From Amycolatopsis cihanbeyliensis (GTDB taxonomy: Bacteria; Actinomycetota; Actinomycetes; Mycobacteriales; Pseudonocardiaceae): 64,000 nucleotides of DNA. Of this stretch, positions 53,828 through 63,056 are shown one piece after another (the stretch's first letter is position 1; each line of letters opens with the position of its first letter). The notes beneath the pieces were generated by a model that saw only the letters and a list, made by a program, of their open reading frames with translations, was not told the DNA's origin and did not search any database. Both the position numbers and the translations under genes were made by a program. The DNA lies in contig NZ_VFML01000001.1 in the NCBI RefSeq assembly GCF_006715045.1, positions 2,324,501-2,388,500 of the forward strand. Direction: 5' to 3'.

Positions 53828-54646
53828 TCAACGACGCAACAGTGCCCCGATCGCCTCCAGCACGGGCACCAGCGGCCGCAGGTCCGCGGGCTCGGCCCCG
53901 ACGCATTCGGTGATCCCGGCGTCCACCACCTCGAACCCGGCCAGCCCGCCGATTCCGGCGGCCAGTTGCGCGATGCTGAGCCCGCCCGGTTCGGGGTAGT
54001 TGAGGTGACCGAACTCGGCGGGGTCCAGCACATCCAGGTCCAGGTGCAGGTAGATCCGCTCGGCCCCGCTCGCCCGCAGCGCCGCCGCCACCTGCCGCGG
54101 GTCGTCGGCGGACTGGACGTGCCCGGCGAGACCGGCGTGGACGGCCGCGCGCTCGGCCGGGTCGAAGACCCTGGCACCGCACAGCACCGCCCGCCCCGGC
54201 AGCACGGCGGGATCGGCGGCGAACTCCGGATCACCCTCGCCGAGCAGGGACCGCAGCACCATCCCGTGGTAGGCGCCCGAAGGCGAGCTCGCCGCGGTGT
54301 TCAGGTCGGCATGCGCATCGAACCAGGCCACGCCGAGGCGTTCCCCGTGCCGGTACCGAGCGAGGGCGACCGGCACCAGCTCCACCCCGCAGTCACCGCC
54401 GATGGTGAATACCGGTCCCTCCGGTGCCTCCAGCGCGGCCAGCTGGGCGGATCGGTTGCGCAGCAAGGTCTCCCGGTTGGCGATCCCGTGCACGGTGTCC
54501 GACCCGGCGTCGGTGATGGGCACCTCCCGCACCGGTACGCCGAGCACCTCGCCGGCGAGGGCAGCCAGCGCCCGGCAGCCGGCGGGCAGCCCGTCGGCGT
54601 TCGGTCCGAGTGCACCCCGCCGTCGCGGCACCGCGTGAACGCGCAT
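53828..54646 (-). CDS. arginase/agmatinase/formiminoglutamase-family hydrolase
   Basis: Ureohydrolase-fold protein (272 aa). The manganese motifs are WFDAHADLNT (Asp110, His112, Asp114) and LHLDLDVLDPAEF. The first motif, usually GGDHS, is GGDCGVEL with Cys86 in place of the metal His, a variant seen in some actinobacterial members, so the active site may hold a single or altered metal. ATG 54646; a TTG 9 nt upstream is possible. It might use a guanidino or ureido substrate; I cannot name it. Confidence 0.82.
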   Translation of the reverse strand: MRVHAVPRRRGALGPNADGLPAGCRALAALAGEVLGVPVREVPITDAGSDTVHGIANRETLLRNRSAQLAALEAPEGPVFTIGGDCGVELVPVALARYRHGERLGVAWFDAHADLNTAASSPSGAYHGMVLRSLLGEGDPEFAADPAVLPGRAVLCGARVFDPAERAAVHAGLAGHVQSADDPRQVAAALRASGAERIYLHLDLDVLDPAEFGHLNYPEPGGLSIAQLAAGIGGLAGFEVVDAGITECVGAEPADLRPLVPVLEAIGALLRR

Positions 54647-54656
54647 AGCCGTCAAC

Positions 54657-54767
54657 GTAACCCGTGGAGGGCAAACTCGGTTACCGGAACGGCAAACTCG
54701 CCTACGTGAGCGGCAAACTCGCCTACGTGAGCGGCAAACACGGTTACGAGGACGGCAAACACGCCGG
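54657..54767 (+). repeat. array E: one-sided 21-nt repeat array overlapping a cyclase stop
   Basis: A partial tail (54657-54669) leads into four full units starting at 54670, 54691, 54712 and 54733, plus a terminal GGCAAACACGCCGG (54754-54767). The second and third units are identical. Heads read CTCG three times, then CACG twice. The CACG end runs into the coding sequence of the cyclase, so its final codons (CLPSS and stop) are repeat-derived. The other end lies 10 nt before the arginase ATG. Confidence 0.93.
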
Positions 54768-56312
54768 GACGGCGAGCAGGGTGGGCTCGGCGCGACCGCG
54801 CAGGGTGGTCTCGTCCGTCGCGGTCCAGCGGGCGGCTTCCTCCGTGCCCGCGGATCGCACGGCGCGCATCGAGGCCACCACCCGGCCCGGCACGGCCTTC
54901 GCCAACTCGGTCAGCCGCGCGGCCTCGTTCACCGGGTCACCGATCACGGTGTACTCGAACCGGCTCTCCGCGCCGACGTTGCCCGCCACCGCAGGGCCGG
55001 CCGCGACGCCGATTCCGGCCTGGCACTCGGTGATCTCGCCGGCCAGGCGCGCGCTCAGCACGCGGGCCGCGGCCAGCGCCGAGCCCGCGGCGTCCGGCAG
55101 GTCGTGCGGCGCGCCGAACACCGCCAGCGCCGCGTCCCCCTCGAACTTGTTCACCGAACCGCCGTGCGCGTGCACCTCGGCCACCACCACGGCGAAGAAA
55201 CGGTTCAGCACGTCCACCACCTCGGCAGGTGGGCGGGCCGCGGCCAGCGCGGTCGAGCCGAGCACATCCACGAACAACACCGCGACGTCGCGGACCTCCC
55301 CGCCCAGCTCGATCCGGCGGGACAGCGCGTCCCTGGCGACCTCGTGGCCCACGTGCCTGCCGAACAGGTCCCGGATCAGCTCACGCTCGCGCAGCCCGTC
55401 GACCATCCGGTTGAACCCGGACTGCAGCAACCCGAGCTCGGTGCCGTCGAACACCACCACGCCCGCGCTCAGATCGCCGCGCTGCACCCGTTCCAGCGCC
55501 GCCCGCACGCTCCGGATCGGCGCGACCGTCGCCCGTGCCATGAACACCACGATCAGGCAGCCGAACACCAGGATGACCGCACCGAGCGCGAGAATGGTGA
55601 TCGCCAGCTGGGTGGTCGGCACGTCCCCGCGGACCAGCGTGAACACGGCCGCGATCATCAGCCCGGTCACCGGTACGCCGGAGCCGAGTCCCCAGGCCAT
55701 CAGCATCCGCACCGTCACCCCGGACACCATGCGCCGCCGCGGCACCGAACCCCTGGACAGCGCGCGGGCCGCCAGCGGGCGCAACGCGAACTCGCTGAGC
55801 AGGTACGCGTTCGCGCACACGACCAGGCCACCGAAGCCCGCGGTGAACGCCACCTTGAACGCGGCGTCCGGTAGTTCGATCGCGTAGATCGTGGTGAACA
55901 GCGCGGTGCCGACCAGCCACAGCACCGCCTGGATCCCGAACAGCCGCAGCGGAACCCGCAAGGTGGCCCTGCGTTCCCGCTCGTCAGGGTCCCTGTCCTC
56001 GAACGCCCACCGCAGCACCCCGACGGCCCGGCGGGTGCCCCACAGCACGCCGAGCACCACGGCCACGAGGACGTAGCACGGCACCACCACGAAGTTCACC
56101 ATCGCGAGGTCGGCGGTGAACACGTTCGGCCCCGGCAGGACCAGGGTCACCAGCGCGACCACCACGATCGCGCCGATCAGGTTGGCGATCACCAGCGAGC
56201 CGGTGAGCAACACCCGTACCCGCAGCCGCAGCAGGGTGTCCTGCTGGTCGGCGGCGCCGAGGAGGAACGACCCGAACGGCCGGTACCCGCGCGGGCCACT
56301 CTCGGAGGTCAT
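54744..56312 (-). CDS. membrane class III adenylate/guanylate cyclase
   Basis: A 522-aa protein. Six membrane segments lie within about residues 30-250 (SLVIANLIGAIVVVALVTL, VVVPCYVLVAVVLGVLWG and others). A HAMP region (RATVAPIRSVRAALERVQRG) follows, then the class III catalytic domain with VAVLFVDVLGSTALAA (metal Asp), NKFEGDAALAVFGAP and FEYTVIGDPVNEAARL. Similar to the Rv1318c-type cyclases. The C-terminal PACLPSS is encoded by repeat array E, so the normal end was probably replaced. Lies 5 nt after pyc. Confidence 0.88.
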   Translation of the reverse strand: MTSESGPRGYRPFGSFLLGAADQQDTLLRLRVRVLLTGSLVIANLIGAIVVVALVTLVLPGPNVFTADLAMVNFVVVPCYVLVAVVLGVLWGTRRAVGVLRWAFEDRDPDERERRATLRVPLRLFGIQAVLWLVGTALFTTIYAIELPDAAFKVAFTAGFGGLVVCANAYLLSEFALRPLAARALSRGSVPRRRMVSGVTVRMLMAWGLGSGVPVTGLMIAAVFTLVRGDVPTTQLAITILALGAVILVFGCLIVVFMARATVAPIRSVRAALERVQRGDLSAGVVVFDGTELGLLQSGFNRMVDGLRERELIRDLFGRHVGHEVARDALSRRIELGGEVRDVAVLFVDVLGSTALAAARPPAEVVDVLNRFFAVVVAEVHAHGGSVNKFEGDAALAVFGAPHDLPDAAGSALAAARVLSARLAGEITECQAGIGVAAGPAVAGNVGAESRFEYTVIGDPVNEAARLTELAKAVPGRVVASMRAVRSAGTEEAARWTATDETTLRGRAEPTLLAVPACLPSS

Positions 56313-56317
56313 GCCGG

Positions 56318-59300
56318 TTATTCCAGTACCAGCAGCAGGTCGCCGCCTTCCACCTGTTGCACGGCGGTGATGGCCAGCCTGCCGACGGTGCCCGACTCCG
56401 AGGCGGTGATCGCGGCCTCCATCTTCATCGCCTCGATCGTGGCCACGGTCGCGCCCGCCTCCACCCGGTCCCCTTCGGACACCGAGAGCGTCACCACCCC
56501 GGCGAACGGCGCGGCGACGTGCCGCGGGTCGGCCTTGTCGGCCTTCTCCGTCACCGGCACGTCGGAGGCAACCGAGGTGTCCCGCACCTGGATCGGCCGC
56601 AACTGCCCGTTCAATGTGGACATCACCGTGCGCACGCCCCGCTCGTCGGCCTCGCCGATCGCCTCCAGCTCGATCAGCAGCCGCACCCCTGGCTCGAGGT
56701 CCACCGAGTGCTCCTCGCCTGGGCGCAGGCCGTAGAAGAAGTCCTTGCTCGGCAGCACGCTGGTGTCGCCGTATGCGGCGCGGTGTGCGTCGAACTCCTT
56801 GGTGGGACCGGGGAACAGCAGCCGGTTGAGCGTGTCCTTCCGGTTCTCCGCCAGCCCCTTCTTGTCCTCGTCGGACAGCTCGACCACCGGCTTCGGCTCG
56901 GCCCTTCCCTGCAACGCCTTGCTGCGGAACGGTTCCGGCCAGCCACCCGGCGGGTCGCCGAGCTCGCCACGCAGGAAGCCGATGACCGAGTCGGGGATGT
57001 CGAACCTGTTCGGCTCCGCCTCGAAGTCGGTCGGCGAGACCCCGGCGCCCACCAGGTGCAGCGCCAGGTCACCGACCACCTTGGACGAGGGGGTGACCTT
57101 GACCAGCCGCCCGAGCATCCGGTCGGCCGCGGCGTACATCGCCTCGATCTCGGTGAACCGGTCGCCCAGCCCGAGCGCGCGGGCCTGGCTGCGCAGGTTG
57201 GACAGCTGGCCGCCGGGGATCTCATGGTGGTACACGCGACCGGTCGGGGAGGCCAGCCCCGCCTCGAACGGTGCGTAGATCTTGCGCACGATCTCCCAGT
57301 ACGGCTCCAGGTCACCCACGGCCTCGAGGTCAAGGCCGGTCGGGCGCTCGGAGAAGTCGGTGGCCGCGACGATCGCGGACAGCGAGGGCTGCGAGGTGGT
57401 GCCGGACATCGAGGAGACGGCGCCGTCCACCGCGTCCGCACCGGCCTGGACCGCGGCCAGGTAGGTGGCCAGCTGCCCGCCCGCGGTGTCATGGGTGTGT
57501 ACGTGCACCGGCAGGTCGAACTCCTTGCGCAGCGCGGAGACCAGCCGGGTCGCAGCGGGCGCCCTGAGCAGCCCTGCCATGTCCTTGATGGCCAGCACGT
57601 GCGCGCCGGCCTCGACGATCCGCTCGGCGAGCCGCAGGTAGTAGTCCAGTGTGTACAGTTTCTCGCCCGGATCGGAGAGATCCGAGGTATAGCACAGGGC
57701 CACCTCGGCGACGGCGGAGCCGGTCTCCCGCACGGCCTCGATCGCCGGCCGCATCTGCTCGACGTCGTTCAGCGCGTCGAAGATACGGAAGATGTCGATT
57801 CCGGTCGCCGTGGCCTCCTGCACGAAGGCCTGGGTGACCTCGGTCGGGTAAGGCGTGTAGCCCACCGTGTTCCGGCCGCGCAGCAGCATCTGCAGGCACA
57901 GGTTCGGCATGGCCGCGCGCAGGGCGGCCAGCCGCTCCCACGGGTCCTCGGCAAGGAAGCGCAACGCCACGTCGTAGGTGGCGCCACCCCAGCACTCGAC
58001 CGAAAGCAGCTGGGGAACGGTGTGCGCCACCACCGGCGCCACGGCCAGCAGGTCCTTGGTACGTACCCGGGTGGCCAGCAGGGACTGGTGCGCGTCCCGG
58101 AACGTGGTGTCGGTGACACCGATGGTCGAGGACTCCCGCAGCCAGCGGGCGAAACCCTCCGGACCGAGCTCGGTCAGCTTCTGCTTGGACCCGGGCGGCG
58201 GCTCGGCGCCCGCCGGCAGCCGGGGCAGCTTCTCCACCGGGTTGATCAGCCGTGGCCGTGCGCCGTGCGGCTTGTTCACCGTGACGTCGGCGAGGTAGGT
58301 GAGCAGCCTGGTGCCGCGGTCGGCCGAATGCCGCGCGGTCAGCAGGTGCGGCCGTTCCTCGATGAACGAGGTGGTGACCCGGCCCTCCTGGAAGTCGGTG
58401 TCGTCCAGCACGGCCTGCAGGAACGGGATGTTGGTCGATACCCCGCGGATGCGGAACTCGGCCACCGCGCGCCGGGCCCTGCCGACCGCGGTTTTGAAGT
58501 CCCGGCCCCGGCAGGTGAGCTTCACCAGCATGGAGTCGAAGTGCGCGCTGATCTCGGTTCCGGAGAAGGCGGTGCCGCCGTCCAGCCGGATCCCGGAGCC
58601 GCCGGGCGAGCGGTAGGCGCTGATCATCCCGGTGTCCGGCCGGAAGCCGTTGGCCGGGTCCTCGGTGGTGATCCGGCACTGCAGTGCAGCGCCGCGCAGG
58701 TAGATCTGCTCCTGGGTGAGTCCGAGCCCGGGCAGCGTCTCGCCGGCGGCGATGCGCAGCTGGGACTGTACGAGGTCGACGTCGGTGACCTCCTCGGTCA
58801 CCGTGTGCTCGACCTGGATACGCGGGTTCATCTCGATGAACACGTGCCGGCCGTCGGCGTCCAGCAGGAACTCCACGGTGCCCGCGTTGCGGTAGCCGAT
58901 CTGCTGGGCGAAGGCCACGGCGTCGGCGCAGATCCGGTCCCTGGTCTCGGCGGGCAGGTTCGGCGCGGGCGCCAGCTCGATCACCTTCTGGTGCCTGCGC
59001 TGGACCGAACAGTCCCGCTCGAACAGGTGGATCACGTTGCCCGCACCGTCGGCGAGGATCTGCACCTCGATATGCCGAGGCTGCACCACGGCCTTCTCCA
59101 GGAACACCGTCGGGTCGCCGAAAGCGGACTCCGCCTCCCGAGAGGCGGCCTCGATGGACTCGCGCAGGGCCGCGGGCTCGGACACCCGCCGCATACCGCG
59201 CCCGCCGCCCCCGGCGACAGCCTTGACGAACAACGGGAAACCGAGCTCCTCCGCGGCGGCCGCGAGTACGTCCGGATCCGAGGTCGGTTCCGAGGAGCCG

Positions 59301-59695
59301 AGCACCGGAACCCCGGCGGCCCTTGCGGCGGCGACCGCGCGAGCCTTGTTCCCGGTGAGCTCGAGGATCTCCGCGCTGGGACCCACGAAGGTGATGCCAG
59401 CCTCCGCGCAGGCGCGGGCGAGGTCGGGGTTCTCGGACAGGAATCCGTAGCCGGGGTAGACGGCATCGGCGCCGGCCTGCCGCGCGGCGCGCACCACCTC
59501 GTCGACCGAGAGGTAGGCCCGGACCGGATGTCCCTGCTCGCCTATCTCGTAGGCCTCGTCGGCCTTGAGCCGGTGCAGCGAGTTGCGGTCCTCGTGGGGG
59601 AACACGGCGACCGTGCCGGCGCCGAGCTCGTAGCCGGCACGGAACGCGCGGATCGCGATCTCGCCTCGGTTCGCGACGAGTACCTTGCGGAACAT
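56318..59695 (-). CDS. pyc: pyruvate carboxylase
   Basis: Anaplerotic biotin enzyme making oxaloacetate (1125 aa, full single-chain form). The biotin carboxylase part has FRKVLVANRGEIAIRAFRAG, AVAGGGGRGMR and FIEMNPRIQVEHTVTEEV. The carboxyltransferase part has TTFRDAHQSLLATRVRT, GGATYDVALRFLAEDPWER and KDMAGLLRAP. The biotin site is TIEAMKMEAAIT near the C-terminus. ATG 59695 has AAGGA upstream; longer in-frame sequence is not conserved. In mycobacteria pca also lies near coaD-rsmD and recG. Confidence 0.97.
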   Translation of the reverse strand: MFRKVLVANRGEIAIRAFRAGYELGAGTVAVFPHEDRNSLHRLKADEAYEIGEQGHPVRAYLSVDEVVRAARQAGADAVYPGYGFLSENPDLARACAEAGITFVGPSAEILELTGNKARAVAAARAAGVPVLGSSEPTSDPDVLAAAAEELGFPLFVKAVAGGGGRGMRRVSEPAALRESIEAASREAESAFGDPTVFLEKAVVQPRHIEVQILADGAGNVIHLFERDCSVQRRHQKVIELAPAPNLPAETRDRICADAVAFAQQIGYRNAGTVEFLLDADGRHVFIEMNPRIQVEHTVTEEVTDVDLVQSQLRIAAGETLPGLGLTQEQIYLRGAALQCRITTEDPANGFRPDTGMISAYRSPGGSGIRLDGGTAFSGTEISAHFDSMLVKLTCRGRDFKTAVGRARRAVAEFRIRGVSTNIPFLQAVLDDTDFQEGRVTTSFIEERPHLLTARHSADRGTRLLTYLADVTVNKPHGARPRLINPVEKLPRLPAGAEPPPGSKQKLTELGPEGFARWLRESSTIGVTDTTFRDAHQSLLATRVRTKDLLAVAPVVAHTVPQLLSVECWGGATYDVALRFLAEDPWERLAALRAAMPNLCLQMLLRGRNTVGYTPYPTEVTQAFVQEATATGIDIFRIFDALNDVEQMRPAIEAVRETGSAVAEVALCYTSDLSDPGEKLYTLDYYLRLAERIVEAGAHVLAIKDMAGLLRAPAATRLVSALRKEFDLPVHVHTHDTAGGQLATYLAAVQAGADAVDGAVSSMSGTTSQPSLSAIVAATDFSERPTGLDLEAVGDLEPYWEIVRKIYAPFEAGLASPTGRVYHHEIPGGQLSNLRSQARALGLGDRFTEIEAMYAAADRMLGRLVKVTPSSKVVGDLALHLVGAGVSPTDFEAEPNRFDIPDSVIGFLRGELGDPPGGWPEPFRSKALQGRAEPKPVVELSDEDKKGLAENRKDTLNRLLFPGPTKEFDAHRAAYGDTSVLPSKDFFYGLRPGEEHSVDLEPGVRLLIELEAIGEADERGVRTVMSTLNGQLRPIQVRDTSVASDVPVTEKADKADPRHVAAPFAGVVTLSVSEGDRVEAGATVATIEAMKMEAAITASESGTVGRLAITAVQQVEGGDLLLVLE

Positions 59696-59871
59696 GCCCG
59701 GTCCTTCCCATGGTATGAGACACGTACGGATCGGTAGCTGACGAACGTTACCGCGTAGGTGCCGGTGACCGGGAGTTCCACCCGTGGTGACGGACATCAT
59801 CACCACGGCGGACCACCCGCTCGTGGGTATGCCCCCGTTCGGGCCAGTTCACCGCCGTGCCGCCGGGGTCA

Positions 59872-60837
59872 TCACCGCGGAGGCGAACCCTCCCCCTGGA
59901 GGGCCGATTCCGGGGTCAGGGTGTACAGCAGGCGGTTCGCGGTGCCCTCCGGCACCCCGGACAGCGCGTCCACGGTCGCGTTCGCCACCAGGGCCGCCGC
60001 GACCTCCGGCACGGGGACGTCCGGATGTGTCGCCCGGTAGAGCGCGGCGACGCCCGCGACGTGCGCGGCGGCCATGGAGGTCCCGCTCCGCGTCGCGTCC
60101 TTGCCGCCGGTGGCGGGCGCCACGACGTCCACCCCAGGGGCGTACAGGTCCACGGCCGCGCCGGAGTTCGACTTCGGGGCGGCCTCGTCGGACTGGTTCG
60201 AGGCCGCGACGGTCAGCACTTCCGGGACCCGGCCGGGGGAGAACTCACCGGCGTCGCCGCCCGAACCGCCCGCCGGTACCGCGACCGGCATCACCTCGGC
60301 GAGCCTCCGGACTGCCTCGTCGACCGCCTCGTTCGGCGGGCCGCCGATGCCGAGCACCGCCACCGCCGGTTGCCGGGCGTTCTCCAGCACCCACTCGATG
60401 CCGGACAGGATGGTCGCCGCGGTGCCGGCGCCCTGCGCGTCCAGCACGCGAACCGGCATGATGCGCGCCTGCTTGGCGATGCCGTACCGCTCGCCCGCGA
60501 TGACCCCGGCGAGTTGCGTACCGTGCCCGTTGCGGTCGGTGGCGTGCTCGTCATCGTCGACGAAGTCCTTGCCGGGCCACACCCGCCCCCCGAAGTCGGG
60601 GTGGGTGCCGTCCACGCCGGTGTCGATCACGTAGGCCGTCACGGCCTCGGCGGTGGTCTCGTACCGGTAGCGCTGGTCCAGCCGGTCACCGCCCTCCCGC
60701 TGATCCACCCGGTCCAGCCCCCAACTCGGTGGGTCGAGCTGCTCACCGGGCTCGGCCGCGGCCACCGGGGCCAGGACACAGATCGCCGTCATCGCCACCG
60801 CGGCGGCACGGACCAGCCGAGTTCCCAGAGCTGCCAT
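59872..60837 (-). CDS. secreted subtilisin-like (S8) protein with altered oxyanion residue
   Basis: A 321-aa secreted protein: signal peptide (residues about 8-28, ending APVAAAEP), then an S8 domain. The catalytic triad is present: Asp72 in YVIDTGVDGTHPDF, His105 in NGHGTQLAGVIAG and Ser254 in SGTSMAAAHVAG. The oxyanion-hole Asn, normally in AAGN, is Gly191 (AVPAGGSGGDA). Catalysis would be weakened or altered. ATG 60837. Unlike mycosins it has no C-terminal membrane anchor. The 176-nt gap to pyc holds no recognisable gene. Confidence 0.88.
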   Translation of the reverse strand: MAALGTRLVRAAAVAMTAICVLAPVAAAEPGEQLDPPSWGLDRVDQREGGDRLDQRYRYETTAEAVTAYVIDTGVDGTHPDFGGRVWPGKDFVDDDEHATDRNGHGTQLAGVIAGERYGIAKQARIMPVRVLDAQGAGTAATILSGIEWVLENARQPAVAVLGIGGPPNEAVDEAVRRLAEVMPVAVPAGGSGGDAGEFSPGRVPEVLTVAASNQSDEAAPKSNSGAAVDLYAPGVDVVAPATGGKDATRSGTSMAAAHVAGVAALYRATHPDVPVPEVAAALVANATVDALSGVPEGTANRLLYTLTPESALQGEGSPPR

Positions 60838-60898
60838 GGCCCTGGCTTACCTCCTGCGCCCCCGCGCGGCAACACGAACCCCATCCACCGATCGGGTG

Positions 60899-63055
60899 CT
60901 ACGTCTTCTCGAGGTACTCGGCGGAGTCCGCGTCGACCAGTTCGGAGACCAGGTGTACCAGGCCGAGATGCCCACCCAGCGAGGGATCGTCGCCCACGAT
61001 CTCCTGGGCCCGCAGCCTCGCCTCGGCGATCATCTCCTCGTCCCGCAGCAGGGACAGCAACTTCAGCCCGGACCGTTTCCCGGACTGCGCCGAACCCAGG
61101 ATGTCGCCCTCCCTGCGCAGCTCGAGATCCATTCGGGACAGTTCGAAGCCGTCCACCGTGGACTCCACGGCGGTGAGCCGCTCCCGGGTCGTCGTGCCCT
61201 CCAGTGCCTCGGTGACCAGCAGGCACAGCCCTGGCACGTCCCCCCTGCCGACCCGGCCACGTAGCTGGTGGAGCTGGCTCACGCCGAACCGTTCCGCGTC
61301 CATGATCACCATCACGGTCGCGTTCGGCACGTTCACGCCGACCTCGATCACCGTCGTGGCCACGAGAACGTCCGTGCTGCCCGCCGCGAAGGAACGCATC
61401 ACCTCGTCCTTCTCCTCGCTCGGCATCCTGCCGTGCAGCACGCCGACCCGCAGCCCGTTCAGCGCGCCCTCCGCCAGTTCCGGCGCCAGGTCGAGCACCG
61501 CGAGCGCGGGCCGCTTGTCCCCCTTCTCCGCTGCCGGTTCGTCGCCGATCCGCGGACAGACCACATAGGCCTGGTGCCCCTTACCGACCTCCTCCGCGAC
61601 CCGTTGCCATGCCCGGTCCAGCCACGCCGGTTTCTCCGCGGCAGGCACCACGGAGGTGGAGATCGGCGAGCGACCGGCCGGTAGTTCCCGCAGGGACGAG
61701 ATCTCCAGGTCGCCGTACACGGTCATGGCCACGGTGCGGGGAATCGGGGTCGCGGTCATCACCAGGACATGCGGGCTGGTGAAGTCCGCGCCACGGGAAC
61801 GCAGCGCATCCCGCTGCTCGACGCCGAACCGGTGCTGCTCGTCCACCACCACGAGGCCCAGATCGGCGAAGGACACCGTGTCCTGGATCAGGGCATGCGT
61901 GCCGACCACGATCCCCGCGGCACCGCTTGCGACGTCCAGCAGCGCCTGCTTGCGTTCCTTCGCCGGCATCGAGCCGGTGAGCAGGGCCACCCTGGTCGCG
62001 TTCTCCGCGCCGCCGAGCTCGCCACCCTGCGCCAGGTCGCCGAGCAGCTCGCGCAACGACCGTGCGTGCTGCGCGGCGAGAACCTCGGTCGGCGCGAGCA
62101 TCGCGGCCTGCCTGCCCGCGTCGACAGCCTGCAGCATCGCCCGCAGCGCCACGACCGTCTTACCGCTGCCGACCTCGCCCTGCAGCAGCCGGTTCATCGG
62201 GTGCTCCCCGGCGAGGTCCGCGGAGATCTTCTCGCCCACATCGCGCTGCCCCTCGGTGAGGTCGAAGGGCAGCCTGCCGTCGAACTCCGTGGCCAGCCCT
62301 TCCGGCCGGCGCGGGCACGCGGGCGCGGGCCGGGACACCGCGGAGTAGCGGCGTTGCGCGAAGATCAGCTGCACCGCCATCGCCTCGTCCCACTTCAGCC
62401 GGTGCTGCGCGACCTCGATGGCCTGGCGGTTCGGCGGCCGGTGGACGTCCTCCAGCGCGGAACGCAGGTCGGTGAGCCCGTAGCGGGCGAGCAGCTCGGC
62501 CGGCATCGGGTCCTCTTCCGGCTCGAAGGTGTCCAGCACCTGCCGTACCGCCTTGGAGATGACCCAGGAGCCGAGCCCCTCCGCCGCCGGGTAGACCGGG
62601 ATGATCCGGCCGACGAAGTCGTCCACGGCCGAGGTCTCGTCGTCGAGCGTCTCGAGTAGCTGGTACTCGGGATGGGCGAGCTGCAGCGTCCGCCGGAACT
62701 CGGTGACCTTGCCCGCGAACAGGCCGGTGCGGCCGGGACGCAGCTCCCGCTCCCGCCACGCCTGGTTGAAGAACGCGCAGGACAGCTTCCGCGTGCCGTC
62801 GGTGATGGTCACCTCGAGCACCGTGCCGTTACGCGACTTCATCCTGCGCTTGCTCGTGTTCTCCACCCTCGCCAGCACCGTGGCGTGCTCGCCGACCTCC
62901 AGGCCGGCGATGTCGGTCAGCTCGCCCCGCTCGGCGTAGCGGCGCGGATAGTGCCGCAGCAGGTCGCCGACGGTATGCAGGTTCAGCCCGTTCGCCAGCG
63001 CCTTGGCCGTCTTGTCGCCGAGGAACGGCCCCAGCGGATCGCGTAACTGGCTCAT
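60899..63055 (-). CDS. recG: ATP-dependent DNA helicase RecG
   Basis: Branch-migration helicase for fork rescue and recombination (718 aa). The N-terminal OB/wedge domain contains LLRHYPRRYAERGELTDI. Helicase motifs are LLQGEVGSGKTVVALRAML (Walker A), VVVDEQHRFGVEQRD, VMTATPIPRTVAMTVYGDLE, DVLVATTVIEVGVNVPNA and QLRGRVGRGDVPGLCLL. ATG 63055 is 1 nt after the stop of the gene upstream, so cotranscription is certain. Confidence 0.97.
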   Translation of the reverse strand: MSQLRDPLGPFLGDKTAKALANGLNLHTVGDLLRHYPRRYAERGELTDIAGLEVGEHATVLARVENTSKRRMKSRNGTVLEVTITDGTRKLSCAFFNQAWRERELRPGRTGLFAGKVTEFRRTLQLAHPEYQLLETLDDETSAVDDFVGRIIPVYPAAEGLGSWVISKAVRQVLDTFEPEEDPMPAELLARYGLTDLRSALEDVHRPPNRQAIEVAQHRLKWDEAMAVQLIFAQRRYSAVSRPAPACPRRPEGLATEFDGRLPFDLTEGQRDVGEKISADLAGEHPMNRLLQGEVGSGKTVVALRAMLQAVDAGRQAAMLAPTEVLAAQHARSLRELLGDLAQGGELGGAENATRVALLTGSMPAKERKQALLDVASGAAGIVVGTHALIQDTVSFADLGLVVVDEQHRFGVEQRDALRSRGADFTSPHVLVMTATPIPRTVAMTVYGDLEISSLRELPAGRSPISTSVVPAAEKPAWLDRAWQRVAEEVGKGHQAYVVCPRIGDEPAAEKGDKRPALAVLDLAPELAEGALNGLRVGVLHGRMPSEEKDEVMRSFAAGSTDVLVATTVIEVGVNVPNATVMVIMDAERFGVSQLHQLRGRVGRGDVPGLCLLVTEALEGTTTRERLTAVESTVDGFELSRMDLELRREGDILGSAQSGKRSGLKLLSLLRDEEMIAEARLRAQEIVGDDPSLGGHLGLVHLVSELVDADSAEYLEKT

Positions 63056-63056
63056 C

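Noticed and set aside
54657..54767. Heptapeptide-repeat proteins encoded by the 21-nt arrays (GKLAYVS-type)
   Set aside because: The unit length is a multiple of three so frames stay open by default, but there is no start codon with a ribosome-binding site and most array sequence lies after gene stops.
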